This document shows positions 35,753 through 47,244 of a stretch of DNA of 64,000 bases, one piece after another; the first letter of the stretch is position 1; each line of letters begins with the position of its first letter. The stretch covers positions 9,118,501 to 9,182,500 of the forward strand of contig JAWHQI010000079.1 of assembly GCA_033032865.1 (NCBI GenBank). The letters run 5' to 3'. The translations under genes were made by a program, and so were the position numbers. The stretch is from Dactylorhiza incarnata. Its lineage: Eukaryota; Streptophyta; Magnoliopsida; Asparagales; Orchidaceae. The notes below the pieces were generated by a model. It was not told the DNA's origin. It did not search any database and saw only the letters and a program-made list of their open reading frames with translations.

Positions 35753-38617
35753 GTAAAAGGGCTAAAACATAATCTTATTTCAATTATCCAATTATGTGAT
35801 AAAGGATTAGATGTTTTATTTGAATCTTCTACTAATCTATGCAAAATATCTAATCATATTACAAACAATATTTTACTAACTGCACCAAGAATACACAATG
35901 TTTATATTGTTTCATTTCATAATATTTCAAAATCATCTTTAAAATGTTTTATTACCAAAAATGATGAACTTGATCTTTGGCATAGAAGGCTAGGACATGT
36001 TAGTACAAAGCTTATTGTAAAACTTGCAAAAAGAGATTTAATTAGAGGATTGCCTAGATTAAATGGAAATTTACCTTCACTTTGTTCACCATGTCAAAAA
36101 GGTAAAATTACTAGATCCTCTTTCAAAAGTAAAAATGATATTTCTACTACAAGACCTTTGCAATTAATTCATATGTATCTCTTTGGTCTCGTTTGCACCG
36201 CAAGTCTTGGTGGTAGATTGTATACATATGTTTTAATAGATGATTTTTCTAGATATTGTTGGACAATATTTCTCTCATCCAAATCCGAAGCGTTTTGTGA
36301 ATTTTCAAAATTATGTACTCGTATTCAAAATGAAAGTGATTTAAAAATTAAATGCATTTGCTCGGATCATGGAGGAGAATTTGAAAATGAAAAATTTACT
36401 TTGTATTGTGATATGTTAGGCATAAAACATGAGTTCTCCGCACCACGCACACCACAACAAAATGGTGTTGTAGAAAGAAAGAATAGGACACTTCAAGAGC
36501 TAGCACACACTATGTTATGTGAATATAAATTACCTAAGTCCTTTTGGGCCGAAGCCGTAAACACATCATGTTATGCTATAAATAGAATCATGCTTCGTCC
36601 ATCTTTAAATCGCACACCATATGAACTCTATTTTCAAAAGAAGCCTAATGTGTCTTACTTCAAAGTTTTTGGTTGTAAATGCTTTATCTTAAATACAAAA
36701 GATAGCTTGGGAAAGTTTGATGAAAAATGTGATGAAGGAACATTTCTTGGATACTCTTCAACTAGTAAAGCGTATAGAGTTTTTAATAAAAGAACTAGAA
36801 AAGTTGAAGAGTCAATTAATGTGAAATTTGATGAGCTTGTTCCTTGTATAGAAAGACTTTCCGCAGGTAAAGAGGATGATCTATTACCTCCTTTGGAGCA
36901 TGGTGATGAAGAACCTTCCAAAGAAGAAGAAGAGGAGGCCAAGAAAGATGAATATGTAGCTCCAAGCATCTTAAAATTCACAAAGGATCATCCACGGGAA
37001 TTGATAATTGGTGAACCATACATCGGGGTAAGAACTCGCTCTTCTCTTCATAAATCTTTTTCAAATATTTGTTTTGTTTCTGAAATAGAACCAAAAACCG
37101 TTACTACCGCTTTAAATGATGAATTTTGGTTTTTGGCTATGAATGAAGAATTAGAACAATTTGAGCGACATAATGTTTGGAAATTAGTAGAAAGACCATC
37201 TAATCACCCGGTTGTAGGTATAAAATGGATTTTTAAAAATAAATTAGATGGTGAGTCTAGAATATCTAGAAATAAAGCAAGCTTAGTAGCACAAGGATAT
37301 TCTCAAATCGAGGGGATAGATTTTGATGAATCTTTTGCACCCGTTGCTAGATTGGAGTCTATAAGAATTTTTCTAGCATTTGCAAGCTTTAAAAGAATAA
37401 AACTATTTCAAATGGATGTGAAAAGTGCTTTTCTAAACGGGTTTGTAAAAGAAGAAGTTTATGTTGAACAACCCCCCGGTTTTATTAATAAAAAATTTCC
37501 AAATCATGTTTATAAACTAGAAAAGGCGCTTTATGGTTTAAAACAAGCGCCCCGTGCATGGTATGAAGGACTTACCTCATTTTTATTGAAGCACGGTTAT
37601 ATTATGGGAAGTGCGGATAATACTCTCTTCATTAAGCACAATAATGATGATATAATTATTTAACAAATATATGTTGATGATATTATTTTTGGATCTACTA
37701 ATGAAGAGATGTGTAAAGAAGTTATTTTAGTGATGAAAAATGAATTTGAAATGAGTCTTGTAGGAGAACTTTCTTATTTCCTTGGTTTTCAAATATCACA
37801 AAGAATTGATGGTATCTTTGTATGTCAAACTAAATATGTCCATGATATGCTTAAACGTTTTGGATTTGAAAACCTTAAACATGCTTCTACACCAATGAGT
37901 GCATCATTAAAATTAGGAAAAGATGAATCAGGAATTTCTATAGATCAAACTTTATATAGAGGTATGATATTATCTCTACTTTATCTTAGTGCAACTAGAC
38001 CCGATATTATGTTTGTCGTATGCTTATGTGCTAGATTTCAAGCCAATCCAAAAGAATCCCATTTAAAAGCGGTAAAACGAATTTTTAGATATCTCATTGG
38101 GTCATCTAGATTAGGATTATGGTACCCGCATAATGATTCATGTACATTGCATGGCTATTCCGATTCGGATTATGCCGGTTGTTCACTTGATAGAAAAAGC
38201 ATTAGTGGTACTTGTCATTTTCTAGGACCTTCATTAGTTGCATGGTCTAGTAGGAAACAAAATTCTGTTGCACTCTCCACCACGGAGGCCGAATACATTG
38301 CATTAGGGAGTTGTTGTGCACAAGCTCTATGGATGAGCCAAACTTTAGAGGACTTTGGTTTACATCTAAAACTTATTGAATTAAAATGTGACAACAAAAG
38401 TGCCATTGATCTCACAAATAATCCGGTACACCACTCTAGATCCAAACATATAGATGTGCGTCATCATTTCATAAGGGATCACATTAAAAAGGAAAATGTA
38501 AGGATTAGTTTCATTGGCACGGACTCTCAACTTGCTGATATATTCACTAAACCTCTTCCCGATGCAAGGTTTCAAATGTTAAGGTTAGAATTAGGAGTCT
38601 TAGACATCTTAGGATGA
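35753..38617 (+). pseudogene. Copia-3 pol: integrase, RT, RNase H
   Basis: One frame from 35753 to the TAA at 38615, with a single internal TAA at 37661-37663 just before YVDD (37670-37681). GAG-pre-integrase has HRRLGHVS (about 35980) and a CSPCQKGK motif. In integrase the first catalytic Asp is replaced by Tyr (HMYLFG near 36172, normally HxDLFGP); the second ([10 protein letters not shown], about 36365) and the Glu (NGVVERKN, about 36470) are present. RT has [11 protein letters not shown] (about 37415) and [11 protein letters not shown]; RNase H has STTEAEY (about 38280) and ends with ADIFTKPL. Only two lesions in about 950 codons make this the best-preserved pol here, yet the integrase change alone should prevent strand transfer. 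Confidence 0.9.
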
Positions 38618-40526
38618 AAAACATATAAAACGCTAATGTTTTATGCAATTTGAGCAATCAAGACATCTCTGATAATTACAAAACTTCTGCATAAGACTAC
38701 TCTTAAGACCCCTAACCAATATCAAAAATAAAAAAATTAGAATTCTTGAAAAATCGTGTACTGTTTCCAGCACTGGCGCTAGCGCCGACGCTAGCGTGGG
38801 TGTGTGATTTTTATGATTTTTAAAATTTCTAAAATTCAACAAAAATATGTTAGTTTATTTGTGCAAATTTATTTTTGTGTTACTGTCTATTTTATTTTTG
38901 TTTTGTTTGAATTATGAAAAATCAACTACAAAAATACAAAAATTATGTTTTTGTTATTTGTGTCTTATTCATTCTTTGAAAAATCAACTATAAAAGTTCA
39001 AAATCTAAAAATACAAAAATACGTTTTTGTTATTTGTGTGTTTTATCCATATTTTGAAAAATCAACTACAAAAGTTCAAAATTCAAAAATACAAAAATAT
39101 GTTTGTGTGATTAAAAAATTTCAAAACAAAAAAACTGTATGATCTTTATTGCCAATACCAAGCATGTATGAATTCAATTATTTAGAATTATTTACAATGT
39201 TAAATCATATTCTTTCAAATTACTATGAACATTGTTTTGCTTATCATGCTTTGATATATCTATTTAAAGTGCATCAATTGTATTGCAAAATGTGTAGAAC
39301 CAAGCTTAGCATGCCTCTAAGTATGAGTAAATGTTTTATGATTGATAATGATACATTTCACTCACTTATTTTGGTAATCAACATGTGTGTCTAAATCTAA
39401 AAATGCTTGCTTGTGTATTGTATTTGTGCAATGAATTAAAACTTGCATAAGTTTATTGCCTACACTACATTTGAATTGCACTTATGAAATTTAGAAAAGT
39501 GGTTAAGTTAAAAAAATTTTTGTTTGCAAAACAAGTGTATTCGGAGAATGTTGTCTCACAAATGTGAACAAAAAATTATTTATATGTAGACAAATATAAC
39601 TGCACCAAGCACTACTTGAACCTCCTGATAAGTCTTCATAAGCATTGTGAGGTTGAGCACCTTGGAAAGAATAGTAAAGTTACTTGTGCAAACCTTGGTT
39701 ATTACACCACTTTGTTAAAAATTATGTGCATTAAAAGTGTGTGAAAGTAATTTACTTATGTTTTATTGTGCATTTTACTTTACATATGTCTTGTATTTTG
39801 GTGATTTAAATCAATTGTTAACATTGCCCAAAATACACTTATGTGCACGTCATTATCTTTCATAACACTTCTTCTCATGAGTATTGGATTCTAATGATTT
39901 ATCTATACTAATCTTTTATATAAGAAATGCACTAGATAACCTAGCATGATCTCTACAATGTTTTGGTATTTCTTGAACTTAGAATTAAGTAACATTGTAG
40001 TAAAATCTCTCTTTGATATGTTCATTTCATGCTTGGTATTTTTATGAAAAACTTTGAGATTTCAAAAAGGTTAAAACATCTTTCAATTTTGAACCAAAAC
40101 TCATATTTCTACTTATGCTTTTCATGCTTACAAAAAGATGTTTATTATAATCTTCCGCTTGCTTACAACTCTTATCTTTATATTTGAAATCTCTTTTTTA
40201 TGCTATGCTTAAACTCTTTATCATTATTTAGATTTCGAAAAGCTCGATCATGTTATATAAATGCCTCCTTACTACCCTCACCCCACCTTCTTTTGATAAT
40301 ACCAAAAGGGGGAGATTAATTGAAGAAATCTATATATGAGAAATATAGATAAATAAGGGGAGACTAACTCATGAAATCTATCATTTAGGGGAGTAACACA
40401 TAAATTGCATTTATGTCGGGGGAGCACATTATCATGCATATCATTTACTATAGTAGCACTTTTATCTTGCTTATCTTATCTATAAACACTATTGCTGATT
40501 TCTTGCTTAGAGGATTTGTTATTATC
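38618..40526 (+). other. Copia-3 3' non-coding region
   Basis: About 1.9 kb in the position of the env-like ORF of some SIRE elements; no such ORF is visible. It contains GGCGCTAGCGCC (38775-38786, 12-bp palindrome) and ACGCTAGCGT (38788-38797), matching the LTR motif. A tandem repeat at about 38916-39120 has the phrase GAAAAATCAACTA at 38916, 38978 and 39056. A second polypurine copy AAAAGGGGGAGA is at 40304-40315, with weaker copies between it and the LTR. Confidence 0.7.
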
Positions 40527-40538
40527 AAAAGGGGGAGA
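40527..40538 (+). other. Copia-3 polypurine tract
   Basis: AAAAGGGGGAGA ending two bases before the 3' LTR. An identical 12-mer lies at 40304-40315. Confidence 0.85.
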
Positions 40539-40539
40539 T

Positions 40540-41761
40540 TGTTGGACATGTGTGTCACATCCTTTTGTTTGAGAATAACAAATCACATATTGTATTTGAT
40601 ATTGCTTGTAGTGTGTTTATAGTGTGCAGGAATTATAGGTGCAATACTCCACTGGTAGAAAGCAGCTTGGAATAAACTTTTGAAAGGAGCAGCGCTATCG
40701 CTAACGCCAGCGCTATCGCTAGCGCTACCGCTACCGCCAGCACTACCGCAAGCGCTATCGCTACCGCTAGGCGCTATCTCGAGTTCGTGCACAGCGACGG
40801 TTACGCAACCGCTACCGCTACCGCAACCGCCAGTGTTATCTCCAGCTACCGCCAGCGCTATCGCTACCACCAGGCGCTATCTCCAGTTCGTGCACAGCGC
40901 CACGCCGCCGACGGTTGCGCAACCGCTCCACACGAACGCTACCGCAGGCGCTAGCCACTACCGCATGCGCTAGCTCCAAGTTCTATAAAAGGCTGGGCTC
41001 TCTCTCGTTTTGGTTAGACCTTTTAGAGATATTACTTGTGCCCATACTCTCGTGCTGCTACTCTGCCAAAACATCATCTCCCACTCAAAGCCAAAGAAGA
41101 AATTCTGGAGAAGGAAGCCATCACGCTGCATCCGAAGAACGATCGCTTCGACCTCGCGTGTACTTCAGCGATCCTTCATCCTCATCTCCAGAAATCTCAC
41201 GAGGCAGTTTGCTTGTTATTTACTTCATTTCTTTATTTGTATCTTGTAGTGAAATTGCCTTGTTTTTGGCAACTAGGTCCTTGCGCGGAATAAGGGGAAT
41301 TCGCCGCGTGAGTTGGCGACTAGGTCTAGGGGATTAGATTTAGGGGGTGCTCGAGGCCATATCCGGGGAAGGATTGGCTAGAGCGGCTTGAGGCCTTATC
41401 CGGGGAAGGATAGGCTAAAGCCAGCCAGTTTGTGGGGATACAAGTCGGTATAGAAAAAGAAAAGAAATCTACATTTGTACGCCTCCGATTTCTAGCGATA
41501 TAGAAATCAAATTTTATGTAAACACATTTTCATTTAATATAATCATGTCTCTTTTGTGTTTACTTTGATTTCTATCATTTGGCGTAATCTCTACTATCTT
41601 GTGTTCTAAGTTTTCCATTCCTAATCTAAATTGTTTATTTCTAATTTGTCATCATTATATCCTATTAATCAAAACAACTTAGTAATTTTCTTAAAATTAA
41701 TAAAAAGAATTTTATTCCCTTATTCACCCCCCCCCCTCTAAGGGCGCCATAAGATCCAACA
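40540..41761 (+). repeat. Copia-3 3' LTR
   Basis: A 1,222-bp copy of 32327-33550 with the GCGCTA array at about 40690-40975 and TATAAAA at 40984. A run of 9-10 C near 41727 is shorter in the 5' copy. Confidence 0.93.
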
Positions 41762-41858
41762 CGCCTACCCTGAGTTCTTGGAAATGAAGGATGCAAGGGG
41801 TCCAAGGCAGCAACAACAACAACCAGAGGAGGTCGAGGAGGACCGTTCCTGGGCGTAG
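41762..41858 (+). pseudogene. Tat-2 gag remnant, C-terminal end
   Basis: After the CGCCT duplicate the Tat-2 gag frame resumes, with a PEFLEMKDARG stretch that aligns with CKEFLEVRGTRA of Tat-1, then a Gln/Glu run and a TAG at 41856. The last Cys of the knuckle in Tat-1 is Tyr here. No protease follows; non-coding DNA starts at once. Confidence 0.75.
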
Positions 41859-43237
41859 AAGTCCGAGTCTCGGTCTCCGTGCTTAGTTTTTTCTTTTAAG
41901 TCCATGAAGTATGATGGTGTATTTCCTTACTTAGTTTTCTTGCATGTAACTAGACGACTAATGTAATGAAAGTTTTTCAAAGTATTCCTCCCCTCGAATA
42001 GTTCCGCTGACTGGGCTCTCTCTAGACGGCAGGGCAGGTTGATCTCCCAGGGAGGGTAAGTTTTTCCCCCGATGCTGGCCCGCAGACCAGGCTCCCACCT
42101 AGCTGGTAGGGCCGGGAACCGCTCGGGGGCAGGAAGGAAAATTCTCCACCTCCAGTTGAGCTCACTCGTCTAGCGAATGGCCTGGAGGGTGTCGACTCTT
42201 CTCCACCTCCAGTTGAGCTCACTCATCTAGCGAATGGCCTGGAGGGTGTCGACTCTTATCCACCTTTAGTGGAGCTTGGCTCCTAGATTGTGTCGACCTT
42301 AGCCCCGATGTCGGCCCACTGACTAGGCTCCCACCTAGCTGGCAGGGTCGGTAACCGCTCGGGGGAAGGAAGGAAAATTCTCCACCTCCAATTGAGCTCG
42401 CTCGTCTAGCGAATGGCCTGGAGGGTGTCGACTCTTATCCACCTCTAGTGGAGCTCGGCTCCTAGATTGTGTCGACTCTTATCCACCTCTAACGGAGCTC
42501 GGCTACTAGATTGTGTCGACTCTTATCCACCTCTAGTGGAGCTCGGCTCCTAGATTGTGTCGACCTTAGCCCCGATGCTGGCCCGCTGACCTGGCTCCCA
42601 CCTAGCTGGCAGGGCCGGGAACCGCTCGGGTGCAGGAAGGAAAATTCTCCACCTCCATTTTAGCCCGCTCGTCTAGCGAATGGCCTGCAGGGTATCGACT
42701 CTTCACCACCTCCAGTTGAGCTCGCTCGTCTAGGGAATGGCCTGGAGGGTGTCGACTCTTCTCCACCTCCAGTTGAGCTCGCTCGTCTAGCGAATGGCCT
42801 GGAGGGTGTTGACACTTATCCACCTCTAGTGGAGCTCGACTCCTAGATTGTGTTGACTCTTATCCACCTCTACTGGAGCTCTGGCAAGTGGCAAGTTCTT
42901 TGGTGCTGGAATGCCTCGAACGGTTCCGCTGACCCGGCTCTCACTAGCCGGCAGGTGCAGGTTGACCTCCCAGGGAGGCTATGTTCTTCACCCCTCGGAT
43001 GGTTCCGCTGACCGGGCTCTCACTAGCCGGCAGGTGCAAGTTGACCTCCCACGGAGGCAAAGTCTTTTTCCCCCGAGATGGACTCGCTAGCCGGCAGGGT
43101 TGGAGGAACTCCCGGGGAGGCTATGTGTTTTTTCTCGAAGTAGCTCCGTTAGCCGGATTCCCAGCGACACTTGTCGAATATGCAGGGTTGGACATTTCGT
43201 TCTGAGCGTGTACCTCGCTCGAAAAGAGCGGATATTG
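41859..43237 (+). repeat. Tat-2 3' region with hierarchical tandem repeats
   Basis: Short units of about 57 bp (TCCACCTCCAGTTGAGCTC to GTGTCGACTCTT) and about 44 bp (TCCACCTCTAGTGGAGCTC to GTGTCGACTCTT) alternate from about 42140 to 42890. They sit within a larger unit marked by GATGCTGGCCCG or a variant at 42071, 42307 and 42574 (spacing 236 and 267 bp). A third unit starting GGTTCCGCTGAC occurs at 42003 and then at 42922 and 43001 (79-bp spacing). Tat-lineage elements are known for tandem repeats in this position. Before 42000 I see only unique A+T-rich sequence. Confidence 0.85.
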
Positions 43238-45262
43238 TGTACAACCCTGTATTCGCCAAGTAGGCTCTCGAGACATGAAGTATTTCAGAACACCATTTCT
43301 CGGTATGATCCTAGGTAGGGAGAGAGGGGGGCGAGAACTTAGGGGGGCGAGCTCCTCTCGCCCCGCCCCAACTCGGGGGGGCGGGGGGCGAGCTCCTCTC
43401 GCCCCGCCCCAACCCAAGGGGGGCGAGCTCCTCTTGCCCCACCCCCAAGCCAGGGGGCGAGCTCCACTCGCCCCCGCGACCCCAGTAGGAGGGGGCGAGA
43501 CCCAGCAGGGGGGCAAGCTCCTCTCGAACCCGCCCATGTAAGGGGTGGCGAGCTCCTCTCGCCCACGTCCTCAGCCAAGGGGGGACCCAGAGGGGGGGGG
43601 GGGGCGAGCTACTCTCGCCCCGCCCCAACTCAGGGGGGATGATCTCCTCTCTCCCCGCCCCAACCCAGGGGGCGAGCTCCTCTCGTCCCGCCGCCAAGCC
43701 AGGGGGCGAGCTCCACTCACCCCCACGCCCCCAGCAGCAGGGGGCGAGGACCCAGGGGGGAGAGCTCTGCTCGCCCCGCCCCAACGCAGGGGGGGCGAGC
43801 TCCTCTCGCCCCGCCCCAACCCAGGGGGGCGAGCTCCTCTCGCCCCGCCCCCAAGCCATGGGGACGAGCTCCACTTTCCCCCGCGCCCCCAGCAACAGGG
43901 GGCGAGAACCCAGGGGGCGAGCTCCTCTCGCCCCGCCCTAACTCTAGGGGGGGGGGGCGAGCTCCTCTCGCCCTGCCCCAACCCAGGGGGGGCGAGCTCC
44001 TCTCACCCCGCCCCCAAGCCAGGGGGCGAGCTCCACTAGCCCCCGTGCCCGCAACAACAGGGGGGAGGGGGGGGGGGGGGGGGGGGGAGAACCCAGGGGA
44101 GGCGAGCTCCTCTCGCCCCGCCCCAACTCAAGGGGGGGGGGGGGGGGGGGAGGCGAGCTCCTCTCGCCCCGCCCCCAACCCAGGGGGGCGAGCTCCTCTT
44201 GTCCCACCCCCAAGCCAGGGGGCGAGCTCCACTCGACCCCGCGCCCCCAGCAACAGGAGGGCGAGAACCCAGGGGGGGGGGGGCGAGCTCCACTCGCCCC
44301 GCCCCAACTCAGGGGGGCGAGCTCCTCTCGCCCCGCCCCAACCCAGGGCGGGCGAGCTCCTCTCACCCCGCCCCAACCCAGGGTGGAGAGCTCTTCTCGC
44401 CCCGCCCCCAAGCTAGGGGGGCGAGCTCCACTCGCCCCCGCTCCCCAAACAGCAGGGGGGCGAAAACCCGGGCGGGGGGGGGGGGGGGGGGGGGGGGGGG
44501 GGCGAGCCCCTCTCGCCCTGCCCCAACTCAGGGGGGGGGGGCGAGCTCCTCTCGCTCCGCCCCAAGCCAGGGGGGGCGAGCTCCACTCGCCCCCGCGCCC
44601 TCAGCAGGAGGAGGCAAGACAAGCAGGGGGCCGACCCTGGCTGGGTCTCCCCCAGCCCCAGCAGGGGGCGAGGGGAGGAGGCCTCCGGCCCCCCTTCGCC
44701 CCCGCCCCATCAGAGGGGCGAGACCAGCAGGGGGCCGACCCCCGGGCCTCATCCCACCCCAGTTAAGAGGGCACGCCGAGCCCCGTGAAGTACCCTCTCT
44801 CGCCGAGTTCTGGGGGGGGAGGGTTTGGTCTGCGTTTAGCACCTCAGAATAGTGGGATTTGGCTATCCGCAGTCATTTCCGAGGGTATTTTGGGTATTTT
44901 CAGGGACCGGTTATGGTTATTTGTAGACCAAGTTCAAGAATCCTATAAATAGGACCAAGGGGGCACCATTTGGAGGCAAGCTTGTTCTAGGCTAGCTCCC
45001 TCTCTCTCCCTCTCCCTCCCCAAATCTCTCTAGTGGAGTGAGGAGAGCCTCCAGTGGTGCCCAAGCCCGACATTGGCTTGGGAGGGGAAGCACTCTAAAG
45101 ATCTTCCGGGTATGTGGTGGGACCTCCTCGCCGAGCCCTTAGTCCTGTTCATAGTTCCAACACCTTCAACCTAGATCTCTCCCTTGGGGGGAGTAAGAGT
45201 TGGCCACCCCTCAACTTATTGGGGGCCCCGAACTCTACAGATCCGAGAAATTGGTTTCAACA
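43238..45262 (+). repeat. Tat-2 3' LTR with GGGGCGAG hairpin array
   Basis: A 2,025-bp copy of 29641-31480, longer by about 185 bp because the array (about 43335-44600) differs in unit number and G-run length (up to about 30 G near 44474). TATA box at 44944-44951. GCAGG follows at 45263-45267. Array turnover makes simple LTR dating unreliable here. Confidence 0.92.
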
Positions 45263-45267
45263 GCAGG

Positions 45268-47068
45268 TCACGCCCGTGTGCAGCCATGTTTGACGGACAA
45301 ACCTTCCAGAAGACGGCGTATGCGACCCCTAAAGCACGCGCAAATGTCACGCCCTAAGTCACGCCCGTGACCTAGGGCGTGTAAAAATAAAATTTTGCCT
45401 ATAAATAAAGGGGCTCGACTGAAGCATTTCCCATCCAAATTTTGAGTGTTGTAATGTTATTTTGATTTCTTTTGAGTGATTGTGAGTTTTCTTTATGCAA
45501 TTAAGTATATGTTCGTAATTTTTGCCTTTTAGAAATAAAATGTTGTTTTCTCATTTGGATCATCTTCCTTTTTATTTATGTTAGTGTGTGTGTGTGTATG
45601 AGAATAGTTTTATTGCTTTCATAACTTAGTTTATTGCTTTCATAATTTAGGTTTATCGCTTTCTTTAACGCTTTATTTATCGCTTTCGTTTAAGCGCTTT
45701 CTTTCGATTCAGTTTTTTTATTATAAGTAGTGTGCGTGCGTATATGAGATAGTGTTTTTCTTTTTTTGTAACTTAGCTTTATTTCAGTATTTATATAACT
45801 GCTATATACCACCCCCATCTTGAATAAGAGGCTAATTTTCTTTAGCACTTATTTAAGTCGGTTGGGACGGATATTATTTCTGCACCTTTATAAGTCTTTT
45901 CATTTCTATACCACCCCCATCTTGAATAAGAGGCTAATTTCCTTTAGCGCTTGTTTAAGACGGTTGGGACGGATACAATTACTGCTTTTATATAAGTCAT
46001 TTTTATTTCTCCTTTTATCCGCTTATATCCGCTTAAATTATTAAACATGTATTTTCTAATTATTAATGTCGTCTCCATTCCGATGAGTGGCTAATTTCCT
46101 TTAGCGCACGATGTCGAAGAGCATTGGGACACAAAAATAGTTTTTTTAAAAATAAAACATCTCTTTCTAAAATAATTAACGCTTAAGGTTTACCCGAGAA
46201 TAACGTTGAGTGGATCCACATAATCGATGTGTGGTTTTCATTTCCGTCTCCGTACACTAGTTAGCTGAGAGGCTCATGATTACGGACTGATCGCTCACGG
46301 GTAAAGAGAAGTGCGCTCTACCCTCGAGAGAGGATGAGGTAAGTCTCCTGAATTGGAAGCAAAAACCCAATAGCGGGGTTCACAACATAAAGCGAGTATT
46401 AAGAAGATTCGATGGTCAAAAATTCATAATCTCAGGTGGGCATACCCTCGAGAGAGGACCGTTAATAATTATGGAACCCCCACAGCCAAGCCGTTTTAAT
46501 CTTTTGAAAAGTCATCACTTTTACTTTAAAAAAAGACTATTTTCGTCTCAAGGTAATTCGACATCGGGCGCTATTATTATCATCATTTAGAACTCTAGTT
46601 ATACGCTTATTATCATTCATTTTTAAAAACCCACACTAAAAACTTATTCCGATAAAATAATAGTTCATTCCTCAAAGTAGCATAATCAACACGATCCGCG
46701 GAAATATACGAACTCGATATTTTCTAAAACAAAATGTCTTGTATTACTCATGATAAGGTATACTTACCTTTATTATATGATTAGTTTGGATTAAAATTTA
46801 AACAAAAACTGTTCAAACCAAATTAGTGCAAAACTCTCCTTTGCTATTTTAAAAATCAATAGAATTCGGCGTTGTAGTCGGGGTGTAATCGTCAATATTT
46901 TGAAAGAAGAAAAAGACTATTACTTCTATCTTTCGATAAGATAACGGTTAATTTCTCAAAGTAGGAGTACTTGCGAGACTCTTCGAAAACACCTGCCTAA
47001 CTCTAATCACATCATATAAAGGTTGCAAACCAAATTAATTAAAAAAAACAATCCGAACCAAATCATCA
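45268..47068 (+). repeat. Athila-2 5' LTR, second part
   Basis: Continues the LTR after the Tat-2 duplicate. TATAAATA at 45400-45407. An imperfect tandem repeat (GCTAATTTTCTTTAGC-type) lies at about 45805-45990. About 46185-46400 aligns with the Athila-1 LTR and contains GAGGTAAGT at 46336-46344, a perfect 5' splice-site consensus. The LTR ends CATCA at 47068. Confidence 0.88.
45400..45407 (+). promoter_or_regulatory. TATA box of the Athila-2 5' LTR
   Basis: TATAAATAAAGGGG, placed after the palindrome array as in Tat-2 and copia-3. Confidence 0.65.
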
Positions 47069-47074
47069 AGTTTT

Positions 47075-47092
47075 TGGCGCCGTTGCCGGGAA
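47075..47092 (+). other. Athila-2 primer-binding site (tRNA-Asp)
   Basis: Same 17 bases as the Athila-1 site (TGGCGCCGTTGCCGGGA), differing only at the last position; six bases after the LTR end. Confidence 0.88.
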
Positions 47093-47244
47093 CTATTAGT
47101 GTTGTTATTTGAAACAAGAAATTACTATTACTTTTATCATATATATTAAAAAAATATATAAAAAATTTATATCTACAAAAAAAAAATAAAAAAAAAATTA
47201 TTACAAAAAAGCCAAAAAAAATATATCATTTTTATTATTAGTAT

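Larger units (their letters stand above)
32327..41761 (+). mobile_element. Copia-3, SIRE-like Ty1/copia element in Tat-2
   Basis: A 9.4-kb element; LTRs 32327-33550 and 40540-41761, ends TGTTGG and CCAACA (5' copy TTCAACA), duplication CGCCT at 32322-32326 and 41762-41766. Length, a gag with a long coiled-coil C-terminal extension, the iMet primer site and a long 3' region with repeated AAAAGGGGGAGA tracts fit the SIRE/Maximus group. Gag has several stops; pol has one. Confidence 0.92.
29641..45262 (+). mobile_element. Tat-2, non-autonomous Tat-like element in the Athila-2 LTR
   Basis: LTRs 29641-31480 and 43238-45262, ends TGTACAACCC and TTTCAACA, duplication GCAGG at 29636-29640 and 45263-45267. 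Without copia-3 the element is about 6.2 kb. It codes only for gag end segments similar to Tat-1 gag. The central gag domain and all of pol are absent, and a long tandem-repeat region lies before the 3' LTR. This is the organisation of a large retrotransposon derivative, presumably mobilised by a complete Tat element. Confidence 0.9.
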
